Positions 34,568 through 42,916 of a DNA stretch of 64,000 bases are shown here, one piece after another. Source of the DNA: Saprospiraceae bacterium (GTDB lineage: Bacteria > Bacteroidota > Bacteroidia > Chitinophagales > Saprospiraceae); NCBI GenBank assembly GCA_016719855.1, contig JADJYH010000025.1, positions 1 through 64,000 on the forward strand. The letters run 5' to 3'. The notes under the pieces were generated by a model, which worked only from the letters and a program-made list of their open reading frames with translations, ran no database searches and was not told the origin of the DNA. Made by a program: the position numbers and the translations under genes. Each line of letters starts with the position of its first letter. The stretch's first letter is position 1.

Positions 34568-36090
34568 GTAGCTTTGGCCTTGGGGGGACAAATGCGCACA
34601 TCATTTTGGAAGAAGCACCAGCGGATTTACGATTTACGAATGACGATTTACGATTGCCGCAGCTACTAACGGTTTCTGCGAAAACGGACGAGGCTTTGGA
34701 GCAATTGACCGAAAGCATCCAAAACGTCGGCAGGGTTTTTAACCCTGCCGACGTTGCCTTCACCCTCACCGTTGGCAGACAGCATTTTCCAAAAAAAGCT
34801 GCTATCCTTTTTGCCGAAGGCAAAGAAAAACCGGAAGTCATCGCCCCCCAATCGTCAATCGTCAATCGTCAATCGTCAATCGTCTTCATGTTCCCCGGCG
34901 GTGGGGCGCAGTACGTGGGCATGGCCCGTGACCTCTACGAATCGAACAATTTTTTCCGACAACAGGTAGATATTTGTTTTTCCATTTTGAAGGAAAAACA
35001 TGACCTAAACATCAGGGAAATTGTCTTCCCCCAATCCGCAATCCGCAATCCAGAATCCGCAATCGAAAACCCAGCGGTTGGGCTTGCCAGCCTGTTCACA
35101 TTCGAATATTCCTTGGCAAAACTTTGGCAGCACTGGGGCATCCAGCCCGCCGAACTCATCGGCCACTCGATGGGCGAGTACACAGCGGCCTGCATTGCTG
35201 GGGTGATGTCACTGGAGGCAGCGCTGGGATTGGTGACGGTGCGGGGCAAGCTCTTCGAGACATTGGACGGCGATGGCTGCATGTTGAGTGTGGCGACAAC
35301 TGAGGAAAAATTGCGGTCATTTTTAAATGCAGACCTCACTATTTCTGTGATAAACAAGGTGGACAGCTTGGTCGTCAGTGGAACGTCAACGGCAGTTGAC
35401 CACTTGCAAGCGAATCTGACCGAGGCAGGTGTTGAATGCTCCAAAATCCACATCAAAGTCCCGGCGCACTCGCCGCTGATTGACCCGATTTTGCCCCAAT
35501 TCAGAAAATACCTCGAAAGTGTCGAACTGCACGAACCCAAAATACCCATCGTCAGCAACGTGACCGGCACCTGGATGACCGCCGAAGAAGCCACCTCCGT
35601 GGACTATTGGCTGAGCCATCTTCGTCAAACCGTGCGTTTTGCTGATGGTCTAAAAACCCTGACGGACGAGGGGCATTCGTCAATCGTCAATCGTCAATCG
35701 TCAATCACGAACCGTATCTTCCTCGAAGTGGGGCCCGGGCAGACGCTCAGTACGTTTGCACGGGCACTTCCCACTCTTCCCAACGAGGCTCGAACCATAT
35801 TGGCGTCCGTGCGACACCCGAAGGAGGTGCGCAATGACGTGGAGTTTATTTTGAAAACACTTGGCAAGCTCTGGGTCAGCGGCGTGGACGTTAACTGGGG
35901 GAACTATTTCTCAGGTGAAAAACGCCGACGAGTACCACTGCCTACCTATCCGTTTGAAAAGAAGAAGTTTTTCATTTCGCCAAAAAAAGTTGAAAATCAA
36001 GTAGTTATGCCTACCCAAGACTTTCCAAGTTTCAAAACCTGTCAGGTCAAATGCCAGAAGCTCCCAAACCATCGAACAAACCATGAGTGA
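34522..36090 (+). CDS. NRPS/PKS megasynthase, KS end and acyltransferase domain
   Basis: The KS ends with RYAGVSSFGLGGTNAHIILE. After a linker, the acyltransferase begins VFMFPGGGAQYVGMARDLY and has its Ser in LIGHSMGEYTAACIAGVM; the specificity region reads VPAHSPLID in place of the usual malonyl HAFH or methylmalonyl YASH type, so the extender unit is uncertain. The end VPLPTYPFEKKKFF is the typical post-AT linker. Five repeat elements are embedded (34624, 34725, 34850, 35033, 35675). The frame ends at 36090 by overlap, but the ACP frame already reads TIEQT before its ATG, so a frame break near 36050 probably joins both. Confidence 0.87.
   Translation: MRPWKRGEQKRYAGVSSFGLGGTNAHIILEEAPADLRFTNDDLRLPQLLTVSAKTDEALEQLTESIQNVGRVFNPADVAFTLTVGRQHFPKKAAILFAEGKEKPEVIAPQSSIVNRQSSIVFMFPGGGAQYVGMARDLYESNNFFRQQVDICFSILKEKHDLNIREIVFPQSAIRNPESAIENPAVGLASLFTFEYSLAKLWQHWGIQPAELIGHSMGEYTAACIAGVMSLEAALGLVTVRGKLFETLDGDGCMLSVATTEEKLRSFLNADLTISVINKVDSLVVSGTSTAVDHLQANLTEAGVECSKIHIKVPAHSPLIDPILPQFRKYLESVELHEPKIPIVSNVTGTWMTAEEATSVDYWLSHLRQTVRFADGLKTLTDEGHSSIVNRQSSITNRIFLEVGPGQTLSTFARALPTLPNEARTILASVRHPKEVRNDVEFILKTLGKLWVSGVDVNWGNYFSGEKRRRVPLPTYPFEKKKFFISPKKVENQVVMPTQDFPSFKTCQVKCQKLPNHRTNHE
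34624..34658 (+). repeat. Five-heptamer GATTTAC array in the KS-AT linker
   Basis: Units GATTTAC, GATTTAC, GAATGAC, GATTTAC, GATTGCC are read in frame. They are near-complements of the AATCGTC units at 34850-34884. Confidence 0.8.
34725..34753 (+). repeat. Perfect 13-bp hairpin in the KS-AT linker
   Basis: CGTCGGCAGGGTT and its exact complement flank a TTT loop; encoded as VGRVFNPAD. Confidence 0.85.
34850..34884 (+). repeat. Five-heptamer AATCGTC array at the AT N-terminus
   Basis: Five perfect AATCGTC units end at the codons of the first AT strand (VFMFPGGG). Confidence 0.88.
35033..35067 (+). repeat. Five-heptamer AATCCGC array inside the AT
   Basis: Units AATCCGC, AATCCGC, AATCCAG, AATCCGC, AATCGAA are read in frame in the loop before VGLASLFTFEYSLAKLW. 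Confidence 0.82.
35675..35709 (+). repeat. Five-heptamer AATCGTC array near the AT C-terminus
   Basis: Units ATTCGTC, three AATCGTC and AATCACG lie before IFLEVGPGQTL. Confidence 0.82.
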
Positions 36091-36532
36091 AACAAACACA
36101 TCCCGCATCCCCAACCTCATCGCCGAAATCAAGGCATCGCTGCACGAACTCAGCGGCATGGAACCCAACCAAATGGACGAGCAGGCCAGCTTCCTTGAAC
36201 TGGGTTTCGATAGCCTGTTTTTGAGCCAAGCAGTCATCCGTTTCAACCAAAAATTCAAGTTGGAACTGAGCTTCCGGCAGTTGTTCGAAGATGCCCCGAC
36301 CATCGAAACGCTGGCCGAATACGTGGACGGGGCAATACCGAAGGGCTTGTTTGCGCCTCAGCACGTTTTACCCTTGACCCCAAAGGGGAACTTAACTCAT
36401 CAATTCCGAGCCAGGTTGTACAGGTGCAAAATGGGCAACCAGTTTCGGTGCAGCCCCAGTTTTCCGAAATCTCAAAGATTTCGGAAAACTCTACCGTTAT
36501 GCAGCAAATCATCAACCAGCAGCTGCAATTAA
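36083..36532 (+). CDS. NRPS/PKS megasynthase, ACP segment and start of Q-rich linker
   Basis: The acyl carrier protein reads LIAEIKASLHELSG, then ASFLELGFDSLFLSQAVIRF with the phosphopantetheine Ser in DSL, and ends LFEDAPTIETLAEYVD. After about residue 95 the frame shifts: the natural continuation is in another frame as FSEISKISENSTVMQQIINQ, QLQLMQQQLALLNGQP, a Gln-rich linker of the kind found between ACP and aminotransferase domains in beta-amino-acid-forming assembly lines. A hairpin and an AAATCCG array lie in the linker. Confidence 0.85.
   Translation: MSETNTSRIPNLIAEIKASLHELSGMEPNQMDEQASFLELGFDSLFLSQAVIRFNQKFKLELSFRQLFEDAPTIETLAEYVDGAIPKGLFAPQHVLPLTPKGNLTHQFRARLYRCKMGNQFRCSPSFPKSQRFRKTLPLCSKSSTSSCN
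36458..36490 (+). repeat. Perfect 15-bp hairpin in the ACP-aminotransferase linker
   Basis: AGTTTTCCGAAATCT and its exact complement flank a CAA loop; 33 nt, 11 codons (SEISKISEN). Confidence 0.87.
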
Positions 36533-36634
36533 TGCAGCAGCAATTGGCGTTGCTGAACGGTCAGCCCATTGAGCAGCAAATTGTTCAACAGCCACTAAGT
36601 CAACCAGTTAACCAACCCGCTACCCACCACTCCC

Positions 36635-36662
36635 AAATCCGAAATCCGAAATCCGAAATCGA
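36635..36662 (+). repeat. AAATCCG heptamer array before the aminotransferase
   Basis: Three AAATCCG units and AAATCGA encode QIRNPKSEIEK in the linker. Confidence 0.78.
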
Positions 36663-36746
36663 AAAAGTAGAGGTTGAAATCCAACGCAGTCCAAAGGCGT
36701 CACTGCCAAACTGAACAGCTACAAAAAGATTGGTGCAGGTGACGAT

Positions 36747-37893
36747 TTGAGCGAAAAACAGCGCCAAGGGCTGGACGAGTTCATGGCCAAGTATGTCGCC
36801 ATGACCCCCAAATCGAAGGCAATGGCACAACGCCACCGCCAGTTTTATGCCGACCCCCGCAGCGTGACGGGCTTCAGCAAACTGTGGAAAGAAATCTGCT
36901 ACCAAATCGCACACGAGCGCTCGAAAGGAGAGGCTGTTTTGGGTGCAGTACGTGCCGCTCGAACTGCCACTGGCCGTGAAAAAATCGCTGTTTTCGACAC
37001 CGACTACCACGGCATGATTGACGAGTTCATGGTTCGGGGCGTGCATTTCAAGGATGAAACCAAGACGTTACCCTCCTCGCCGGGCGTGCCAAAATACAAT
37101 GTCGAGAACGTGCTGGTACTGGACTACGACGACCCGAATGTATTACAAAAATTGGAGCGCAACATCGGCGAACTCGCTGCCGTCCTAATTGAACCCGTGC
37201 AGGCCCAAAACCCGCACTGGCAGCACGGCAGGCTGATAAAAGCCATCCGCAAAATCACAGAGCAAGCACGGCGTTGCGCTGATTTTCGACGAAATCATCA
37301 ACGGCTTCCGCCTTGACCAACGAGGCGCTCAGGCGTGGTACGGCGTGGACGCCGACATTTGTGCCTACGGCAAAAGCATCTCCGGCGGCTTCCCGCTGGC
37401 TGCCGTGGCTGGCAAATCGAAGTACATGAACAGCTTCGACGGCGGCTACTGGGGCTATGGCGACGACAGCAGTCCGGAGGGGGTCATCGCCTATTTTGCG
37501 AGCACATTCATCAAAAACCCCATCAGCGTGGCAGCGGCGCATGCGGCGTTGAGCGAAATTCAACGGCTGGGGCCCGGTTTGCAGCAAGATTTGAACGAGA
37601 AAACCGCTCGTTTTGCGAAACGAATCAGCGAGATATTCCTGCGCACCAAAGCGCCGCTCATGATTCAGTCGGCGTCCTCGTTTTTTATGATAAAAAATGC
37701 GGACAACAGTCCAATGACCCGCCTGTTCAACTACTTCCTGCGGGCCAGGGGCATCAATATCCGGGAACGACCCTGCTTCATTTCGACAGCGCACACGGAA
37801 GCAGATTTTGAAAAACCTACCGGGCTTCGAGTTATGCCATCCACGACATGTTTGAGGCTGGGACTGATGGAGGAATGGGAGGGGAAGATTTAA
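36747..37893 (+). CDS. NRPS/PKS megasynthase, class III aminotransferase segment with internal loss
   Basis: This PLP domain should convert a beta-keto acyl-ACP to a beta-amino acyl chain, as in iturin, mycosubtilin and microcystin pathways. It starts SEKQRQGLDEFMAKY, FSKLWKEICYQIAHERSKG. The next residues are EAVLGAVRAARTATGREKIA, so about 65 residues, including the glycine-rich PLP-phosphate region, are missing near 36929. The rest is present: DYHGMIDEF, VLIEPVQ, FDEIINGF (after a frame break near 37264) and the PLP Lys in AYGKSISGGFPLAAVAG. A further break near 37815 separates it from the condensation domain. With the gap real, it would be inactive. Confidence 0.82.
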
Positions 37894-39435
37894 ATGTCAT
37901 CATCGCTGCCTTGCACCCTAACCCCGTCCGGAGGGCGAAATCAGGTAGGCGAGGGAAAGAAGCTGGCACAGTCATTGAAAAGGACAGGAGATACCGTTCC
38001 TGGAACGTCCGTGGGTTCCCTAAAGATACCGTCCCGATGGGACGAAAGTTGCCTACCACCGAGGGCCAGCAAGAAATTTTCTTATCTGACCAATTTTCAC
38101 CGGACGCTTCAAAAGCATACAACATCGCCACGGAAATCAGGTTGGAAGGCGATTTTGACGAGACAAAAATGCGGTCAGCCCTGCAAGCATTGGTGGATAG
38201 GCACGAGGCGTTGCGGACGGTTTTTTCGCCAGATGGTAAGGCGATGAAGGTACTTCCGGGGCTGGAAATTGAGGTGCCGTTGGTGGACTTGACAGGCGAC
38301 CCCGAAAAGATTTCGGGGCTGCACAACGAAGAAGCCGAACACCTTTTTGACCTGCAAAACGGGCCGCTCGTACGCTTCAAAATCGTTCGGTTGGAGGAGC
38401 AGGTTCATCTCGTTTTCATCAACGTACACCATATCATTTGTGATGGGTGGTCGCTGGGGATTTTGACGAGGGAGCTTGGGGAAATGTATGGGGCAGACCT
38501 GACAGGTTTCAAAAACCTGTCAGGTGGTTTTCGACTCAAACAACTCAGCCAATTTGCCACCGAACAGGCTGATTTACAACAACTTCCGGTTTTTGAGAAA
38601 AACGAAAAATACTGGCTGGCGCAATACGAAAACGGCGTTCCTGTCCTTGATTTGCCCACCGACTTCCCCCGCCCGCCCGTGAAAACCTTCAACGGGGCGG
38701 TCGAAAAAATCAGCTTCGACGCCGAGTTTACCGCCCAAATCCGCAAAGGCGGCGGCCAAGCAAGGGAGCACTTTTTACGTGTTCATGTTGGCGGCGTACC
38801 AAGCCTTACCTCAGCCGCATCACTGGGCAGGATGACCTCGTGGTGGGCGTGGCGGCGGCGGGACACAACCTGCCGGGCAATGCCAACCTCGTCGGGCATG
38901 CCATCAGCCTCTTGCCCGTTCGGACGAAAGTGACCCAAACGCCAGTTTCAAGGACTACCTCAAAACGGTACGAAAGCAGGTGCTTGACGCATTCGACCAC
39001 CAGCAGTACACCTTCGGGGCGCTGGTGAAGAAGCTGAAAATCGGTCGGAACGCCAGCCGCAATACGCTTGTGAACGTGGCTTTTAATCTCGACAGCCCGC
39101 TGGATGACCTGAAGTTTGGCAACTTGAAAGCAAGCACCCGTGCCATTCCAAGGCATTACGAGACGTTTGACTCGTTCATCAACTTGAAACCACTTTGCAA
39201 TTCGGTTGATTTTGAATGGAATTTCAATACCGACCTTTTCCGAAGGGATAGTATCCGGCTGCGGCTGGCGGAGTTTCAGGTGTTTTTAAGGGCTCGTGAA
39301 AAGGCGTGTTTCACGCCGTCACTATCGGGCAACTACCCTTGCTGCCCGATTTTGAGCAAAGCAACTCGAAAAATTCGGCAATGGCGAGGTCTGCGACGGA
39401 TTTCCCCTGCACCCAACGCTTCACGAGTTGTTTGA
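37848..39435 (+). CDS. NRPS/PKS megasynthase, condensation domain (frame breaks)
   Basis: The condensation domain starts near 38040 (TEGQQEIFLSDQFSPDASKAYN), with C2 DRHEALRTVFSPDG, C3 INVHHIICDGWSLGILTREL (HHxxxDG intact), then breaks near 38755 and 38940; joined frames give QDDLVVGVAAAGHNLPG, VGHAISLLPV (C5) and FKDYLKTVRKQVLDAFDHQQY, NVAFNLDSP. The start TEGQ resembles condensation domains that follow aminotransferase domains. It should join the beta-amino acyl chain to the second amino acid. Two short hairpins (38300 and 38497) are in frame. Confidence 0.82.
38300..38318 (+). repeat. 8-bp hairpin in the condensation domain
   Basis: CCCCGAAA and TTTCGGGG flank an AGA loop inside the C domain coding sequence. 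Confidence 0.6.
38497..38525 (+). repeat. Perfect 13-bp hairpin in the condensation domain
   Basis: ACCTGACAGGTTT and its exact complement flank a 3-nt loop, encoding LTGFKNLSGG. Part of the same sequence recurs near 36036-36053 at the AT-ACP junction. Confidence 0.87.
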
Positions 39436-39477
39436 AAAACAGGTGGAACTGACGCCAGACAAAATCGCTATCGTTCA

Positions 39478-41113
39478 GTGACCTTGACAAGTCAATCACT
39501 TACCTACCGCCAACTGAACGACCAAGCCAACGCTCTCGCCGTCCATTTGCTCGAAAAAGGCTTGCAACCTGATGCTTTCGTCGGCCTGTGCATGGAGCGC
39601 TCATTGGACATGTTGGTCAGCATCTACGCCATCCTGAAAGCAGGCGGCGCTTACGTGCCGATTGACCCGAGAAACCCGCAGGAACGTATCAAACTGACTT
39701 TGGAAGATGCGGGATGCAACTTTGTTTTGACGCAAAGGCGGTGGCGAATTTGCTGCCCAAGATTGCGGAGAAGTCGTCGTCGTTGATGAACTTCAAAACT
39801 TGGAAAGCCTGGCTGCCTCCCAATCCCTCAATCGTCAATCGTCAATCCAAAATGCTTACGTCATCTACACCTCCGGCTCCACCGGCACACCGAAAGGCGT
39901 CGCCATCAGCCACGCCAATGCCATCAACACGCTGTTTGCCATCAACAAACAGTTGAAAATGAATGAGTTGGACAAGGTGTTCAGCGTGTCCAGCATGGCG
40001 TTCGACATGAGCATCCCCGACTATTTCCTGACGCTAATGACCGGGGCGACGCTGATGCTGGCGGGTGAGGAGACGAAAAAGGACGGCTTTGCTCTGCGGG
40101 AAGCACTCGAAAAACATCGCCCGACGGTGATGCAAGCTACGCCGACAACCTGGAAAATCCTGCTGATGGCTGGCTGGGAAGGCGATAAAAACCTCCGGGC
40201 CATCGCTGGAGGCGAGGCATTCTCGAAGGAATTAGCTGAGGACATGTTGCACCGCTGCGCCAAAGTCTGGAACGGCTACGGCCCCACCGAGACGACGATT
40301 TACGCCACTTGGCAACTCATCACGGAACCGCATTTGGCCGACTGCCCCGGCGAGTTTGCTGCCATCGGCAGCCCAATCGCCAACGTGGAAATGCTGATTT
40401 TAGATAAAAATGGAGAACAAGTTCCAGTGGGCGTTCCCGGTGAGCTTTTTATTGGTGGAAATGGGGTTGCGAATGGCTACCTCAATCGCCCCGAATTGAC
40501 AGCCGAGAAGTTTGGGGCACGGGTCAATCGTCAATCGTCAATCGTCAGTCGTCAATTCTACAAAACCGGAGACTTGGTTAGATACCTCCCAACCGGTGAA
40601 ATCGAATTCCTTGGCCGCATGGACGACCAAGTGAAAATAAGGGGTTACCGGGTGGAATTGGGCGAAATAGAGGAGACGATGAAGCAGTTTCCCGGTGTGC
40701 AGCAAAGCGTGGTGAACGTGTTCAGCGACAGCTCGGGAAGCCAGCAATTGGTGGGCTATGTGGTAGAGAACGGGCAACCGCTCGGCGCAGGTTGGGAGGG
40801 GCGTTTGAAGGACTTTTTGCGTAGCAAAATGCCCGGCTACATGGTGCCTTCGGCTTTCGTGAAAATGGAGGCATTTCCCCAAAACACCTCGCTGAAAGTG
40901 GATCGAAAAGCGCTACCAAAGCCCGATTTATCAACCCTGAGCGTAGGCAAGTTTGAAGCACCGAAAACGCCCGGCGAAAAGCTACTCGCTGATGTCTGGA
41001 GCGAACTGCTGGGCGTGGAAAAAGTGAGCGTCAACGACGACTTTTTCGAGTTGGGCGGGCACTCCTTGGCCGCTGTGCAGATGATGACGAAAGTAAAGGC
41101 CGGACTGGCGTAA
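39478..41113 (+). CDS. NRPS/PKS megasynthase, second A-PCP module (frame breaks)
   Basis: The domain begins before 39478 in another frame (HELFEKQVELTPDKIAIV). Then: TYRQLNDQANALAVHL, LKAGGAYVPIDPRNP, a break near 39740, A3 YTSGSTGTPKGV, A4 FDMSI, A5 WNGYGPTETTI, A7 YKTGDLVRY, A8 GRMDDQVKIRGYRVELGEIE, A10 TSLKVDRKAL. The carrier has FFELGGHSLAAVQMM. Asp of A4 suggests an alpha-amino acid substrate; the residue is not predicted. Arrays lie at 39822 and 40526, the same two loops as in the first A domain. The frame ends early at 41113; the carrier end LPLTTLFLHSTLGKLAGQL is in another frame. Confidence 0.87.
39822..39850 (+). repeat. AATCGTC array before motif A3 (second A domain)
   Basis: AATCCCT, a spare C, AATCGTC twice and AATCCAA precede AYVIYTSGSTG, the same loop occupied by TTCAYCM units in the first A domain. 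Confidence 0.75.
40526..40556 (+). repeat. AATCGTC array before motif A7 (second A domain)
   Basis: Three AATCGTC units, AGTCGTC and AAT lie before FYKTGDL, the same loop that carries the long hairpin in the first A domain. Confidence 0.82.
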
Positions 41114-41209
41114 AGCTTCCGTTGACCACGCTGTTCCTGCACTCAACACTGGGCAAGTTGGCGGGCCAACTCAACGGTTTTCAACCAAACTAAAAATACG
41201 GCAAAGAAA

Positions 41210-42073
41210 GGAGTTGCTGTTGAAAATCAAGAATTTACGTCACTTGTACCTATCCGGGAAGGTGGCTCAAAACCTGCACTTTACCTCGTGCATGGTGGAG
41301 GCTTGCACGTTCTTTTTTATCAAAACATGGTGAAGTACATGGATGCCGACCAACCGATTTACGCCCTGCAAGCCCGTGGGCTGAACGGCGACGTGGAGCC
41401 GCTCGACCGAATCGAGGACATGGCGGCGCACTACATCAGTGAAATCTTGAGGAGCAACCCAGATGGCGAATACTGCCTGGCCGGGTACTCGCTCGGCGGC
41501 ATTATCGCCTGGGAAATGGCGAAACAACTGAAGGCGATGGGCAAGCAGGTATTGATGCTTTCTTTGTTCGATGCGGTGGCCAAAAACGAGTGGGCTTCCA
41601 ACGGCACATCAGGAGGCATCAATAAAAAATTGAAAAAAATCGGCTACAATTTGTCGCTGCTGATGAAAGACCCTGCGAAGACTTTTGAGTACAAAACGCA
41701 CGTGCTCAAGATGCAGTTTGAGCATAAAAAAGGCAAACTTAAAACGGCATTTAGGAACAACCAGACCAACGAAATCGAGGAGGGCTACATCCCCTACGGC
41801 TCGAAAGTTTATGAAAAAAGCCTCGAAGCCTACGATAAGTACACGCTGCAACCCCTTGATATTCAGGTAGATTTGTTCAAGGCTAAGGAGCAGATGTTTT
41901 ACCTAAACGATCCCGTAAATTATGGTTGGGACAAGTTTGCGCTCGGCGGCGTTGTCACGCACGACATTGAGGGCAACCACTTGACCTTGTTTGACGAACC
42001 TCATGGTAGGCAGGTGGCAGAGGTAATGAAACAACGGATGGAGCGGATGGTCGGCATGGAGGCAGTTTCATGA
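41210..42073 (+). CDS. NRPS/PKS megasynthase, thioesterase domain
   Basis: The type I thioesterase should release the finished chain. It reads LVPIREGGSKPALYLVHGGG, PIYALQARGLNGDVEP, the nucleophile motif CLAGYSLGGIIAWEMA, and the His in DIEGNHLTLFDEPHG; the Asp probably lies in SLFDAVAKNEW. The conserved domain begins about 25 codons before the first GTG at 41288, so that GTG is not the natural start; the domain continues the polypeptide after a frame break near 41190. The PPTase gene follows after 75 nt. Confidence 0.87.
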   Translation, partial: GVAVENQEFTSLVPIREGGSKPALYLVHGGGLHVLFYQNMVKYMDADQPIYALQARGLNGDVEPLDRIEDMAAHYISEILRSNPDGEYCLAGYSLGGIIAWEMAKQLKAMGKQVLMLSLFDAVAKNEWASNGTSGGINKKLKKIGYNLSLLMKDPAKTFEYKTHVLKMQFEHKKGKLKTAFRNNQTNEIEEGYIPYGSKVYEKSLEAYDKYTLQPLDIQVDLFKAKEQMFYLNDPVNYGWDKFALGGVVTHDIEGNHLTLFDEPHGRQVAEVMKQRMERMVGMEAVS

Positions 42074-42148
42074 AATTTGATTTTGATGGCTAAAATTGGA
42101 TAACCGACAAAATTTCCTACTTCACTATAAGCCCAAAATTTAGCAAAC

Positions 42149-42916
42149 ATGAAAGAATCAAAACAGGATGTCATCCAATTGCTGGAACTTCCAAACGAGC
42201 CTGGCCTAGGAGGAGTACGGCTGCTGCTCTTTGACGCTGAACGCCTGCCTACCCACCTCAGCTTTGAGGTAGGTAAATTGCTTTCGCCGGCTGAACTCCG
42301 CAAATCCGCCAAATTTCGTTTTCCGAAAGACCGCCTGATTTACCTCACTGGCAGGGGAATGCTACGCAAACTTTGCGGAGAAATGTTGCAAGTTCCACCG
42401 AACGAGATAATCATCAAGGAAGGCCAGTACGGCAAACCTTACCTGGAGGGATTTGAAAAAAAGATGCCCTTCAATCTTTCCAATTCCGGCAGCTTGATTT
42501 CCATTGCTTTTGAATTTACGCAACGGGAAATTGGTGTTGACATCGAGGTCATTGACAAAACCTTCAACTATTGGGAAATGGCCGGGTATTATTTTTCTAA
42601 AAAAGAATGCGATATGGTGTACTCGCACCGTGATTTTTACAGATTTTGGACGATGAAAGAAGCCTTGCTGAAAGTTACAGGCGTCGGTCTGATTGATGAC
42701 CTGAACACCGTAGATTTATCGGGAAGAATGAACCGGATTCCCATCCACGACGAGCGTTTGATACCTTTCAAAGACAAGGCTTTCACACTATACACCTTTG
42801 ACAATGAACAAATTGCATTCACCATCGCTATTTCTGGTGCCCAACATTCCGACCACTTTGTGGGCTGCATGGGCAACAAGGATAATCTTACTGTTCGCCA
42901 CGTTTATTTTTATTGA
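42149..42916 (+). CDS. Sfp-type 4'-phosphopantetheinyl transferase
   Basis: This enzyme adds phosphopantetheine to carrier proteins and is likely the activator of the three carriers in the megasynthase. The 255-residue product has the N-terminal half of a pseudo-dimer (RFPKDRLIYLTGRGMLRKL), the FNLSNSGSLISIAFE segment, the Mg-binding GVDIEVID and the WTMKEALLKVTGVGL motif. All key acidic residues are present. The last 30 or so residues overlap the start of the next gene in another frame, so the true stop is uncertain. Placement directly behind the thioesterase supports co-expression. Confidence 0.9.
   Translation: MKESKQDVIQLLELPNEPGLGGVRLLLFDAERLPTHLSFEVGKLLSPAELRKSAKFRFPKDRLIYLTGRGMLRKLCGEMLQVPPNEIIIKEGQYGKPYLEGFEKKMPFNLSNSGSLISIAFEFTQREIGVDIEVIDKTFNYWEMAGYYFSKKECDMVYSHRDFYRFWTMKEALLKVTGVGLIDDLNTVDLSGRMNRIPIHDERLIPFKDKAFTLYTFDNEQIAFTIAISGAQHSDHFVGCMGNKDNLTVRHVYFY

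Noticed and set aside
30773..35709. Heptamer arrays as a CRISPR array
   Set aside because: Units are 7 nt, directly joined, without spacers, scattered over 10 kb and translated in frame. No cas genes are present.
30340..42073. Programmed frameshifting as the cause of the frame breaks
   Set aside because: The sites share no slippery sequence or common direction; both missing and extra bases occur, mostly in unrelated homopolymers, and also in ordinary genes outside the megasynthase.
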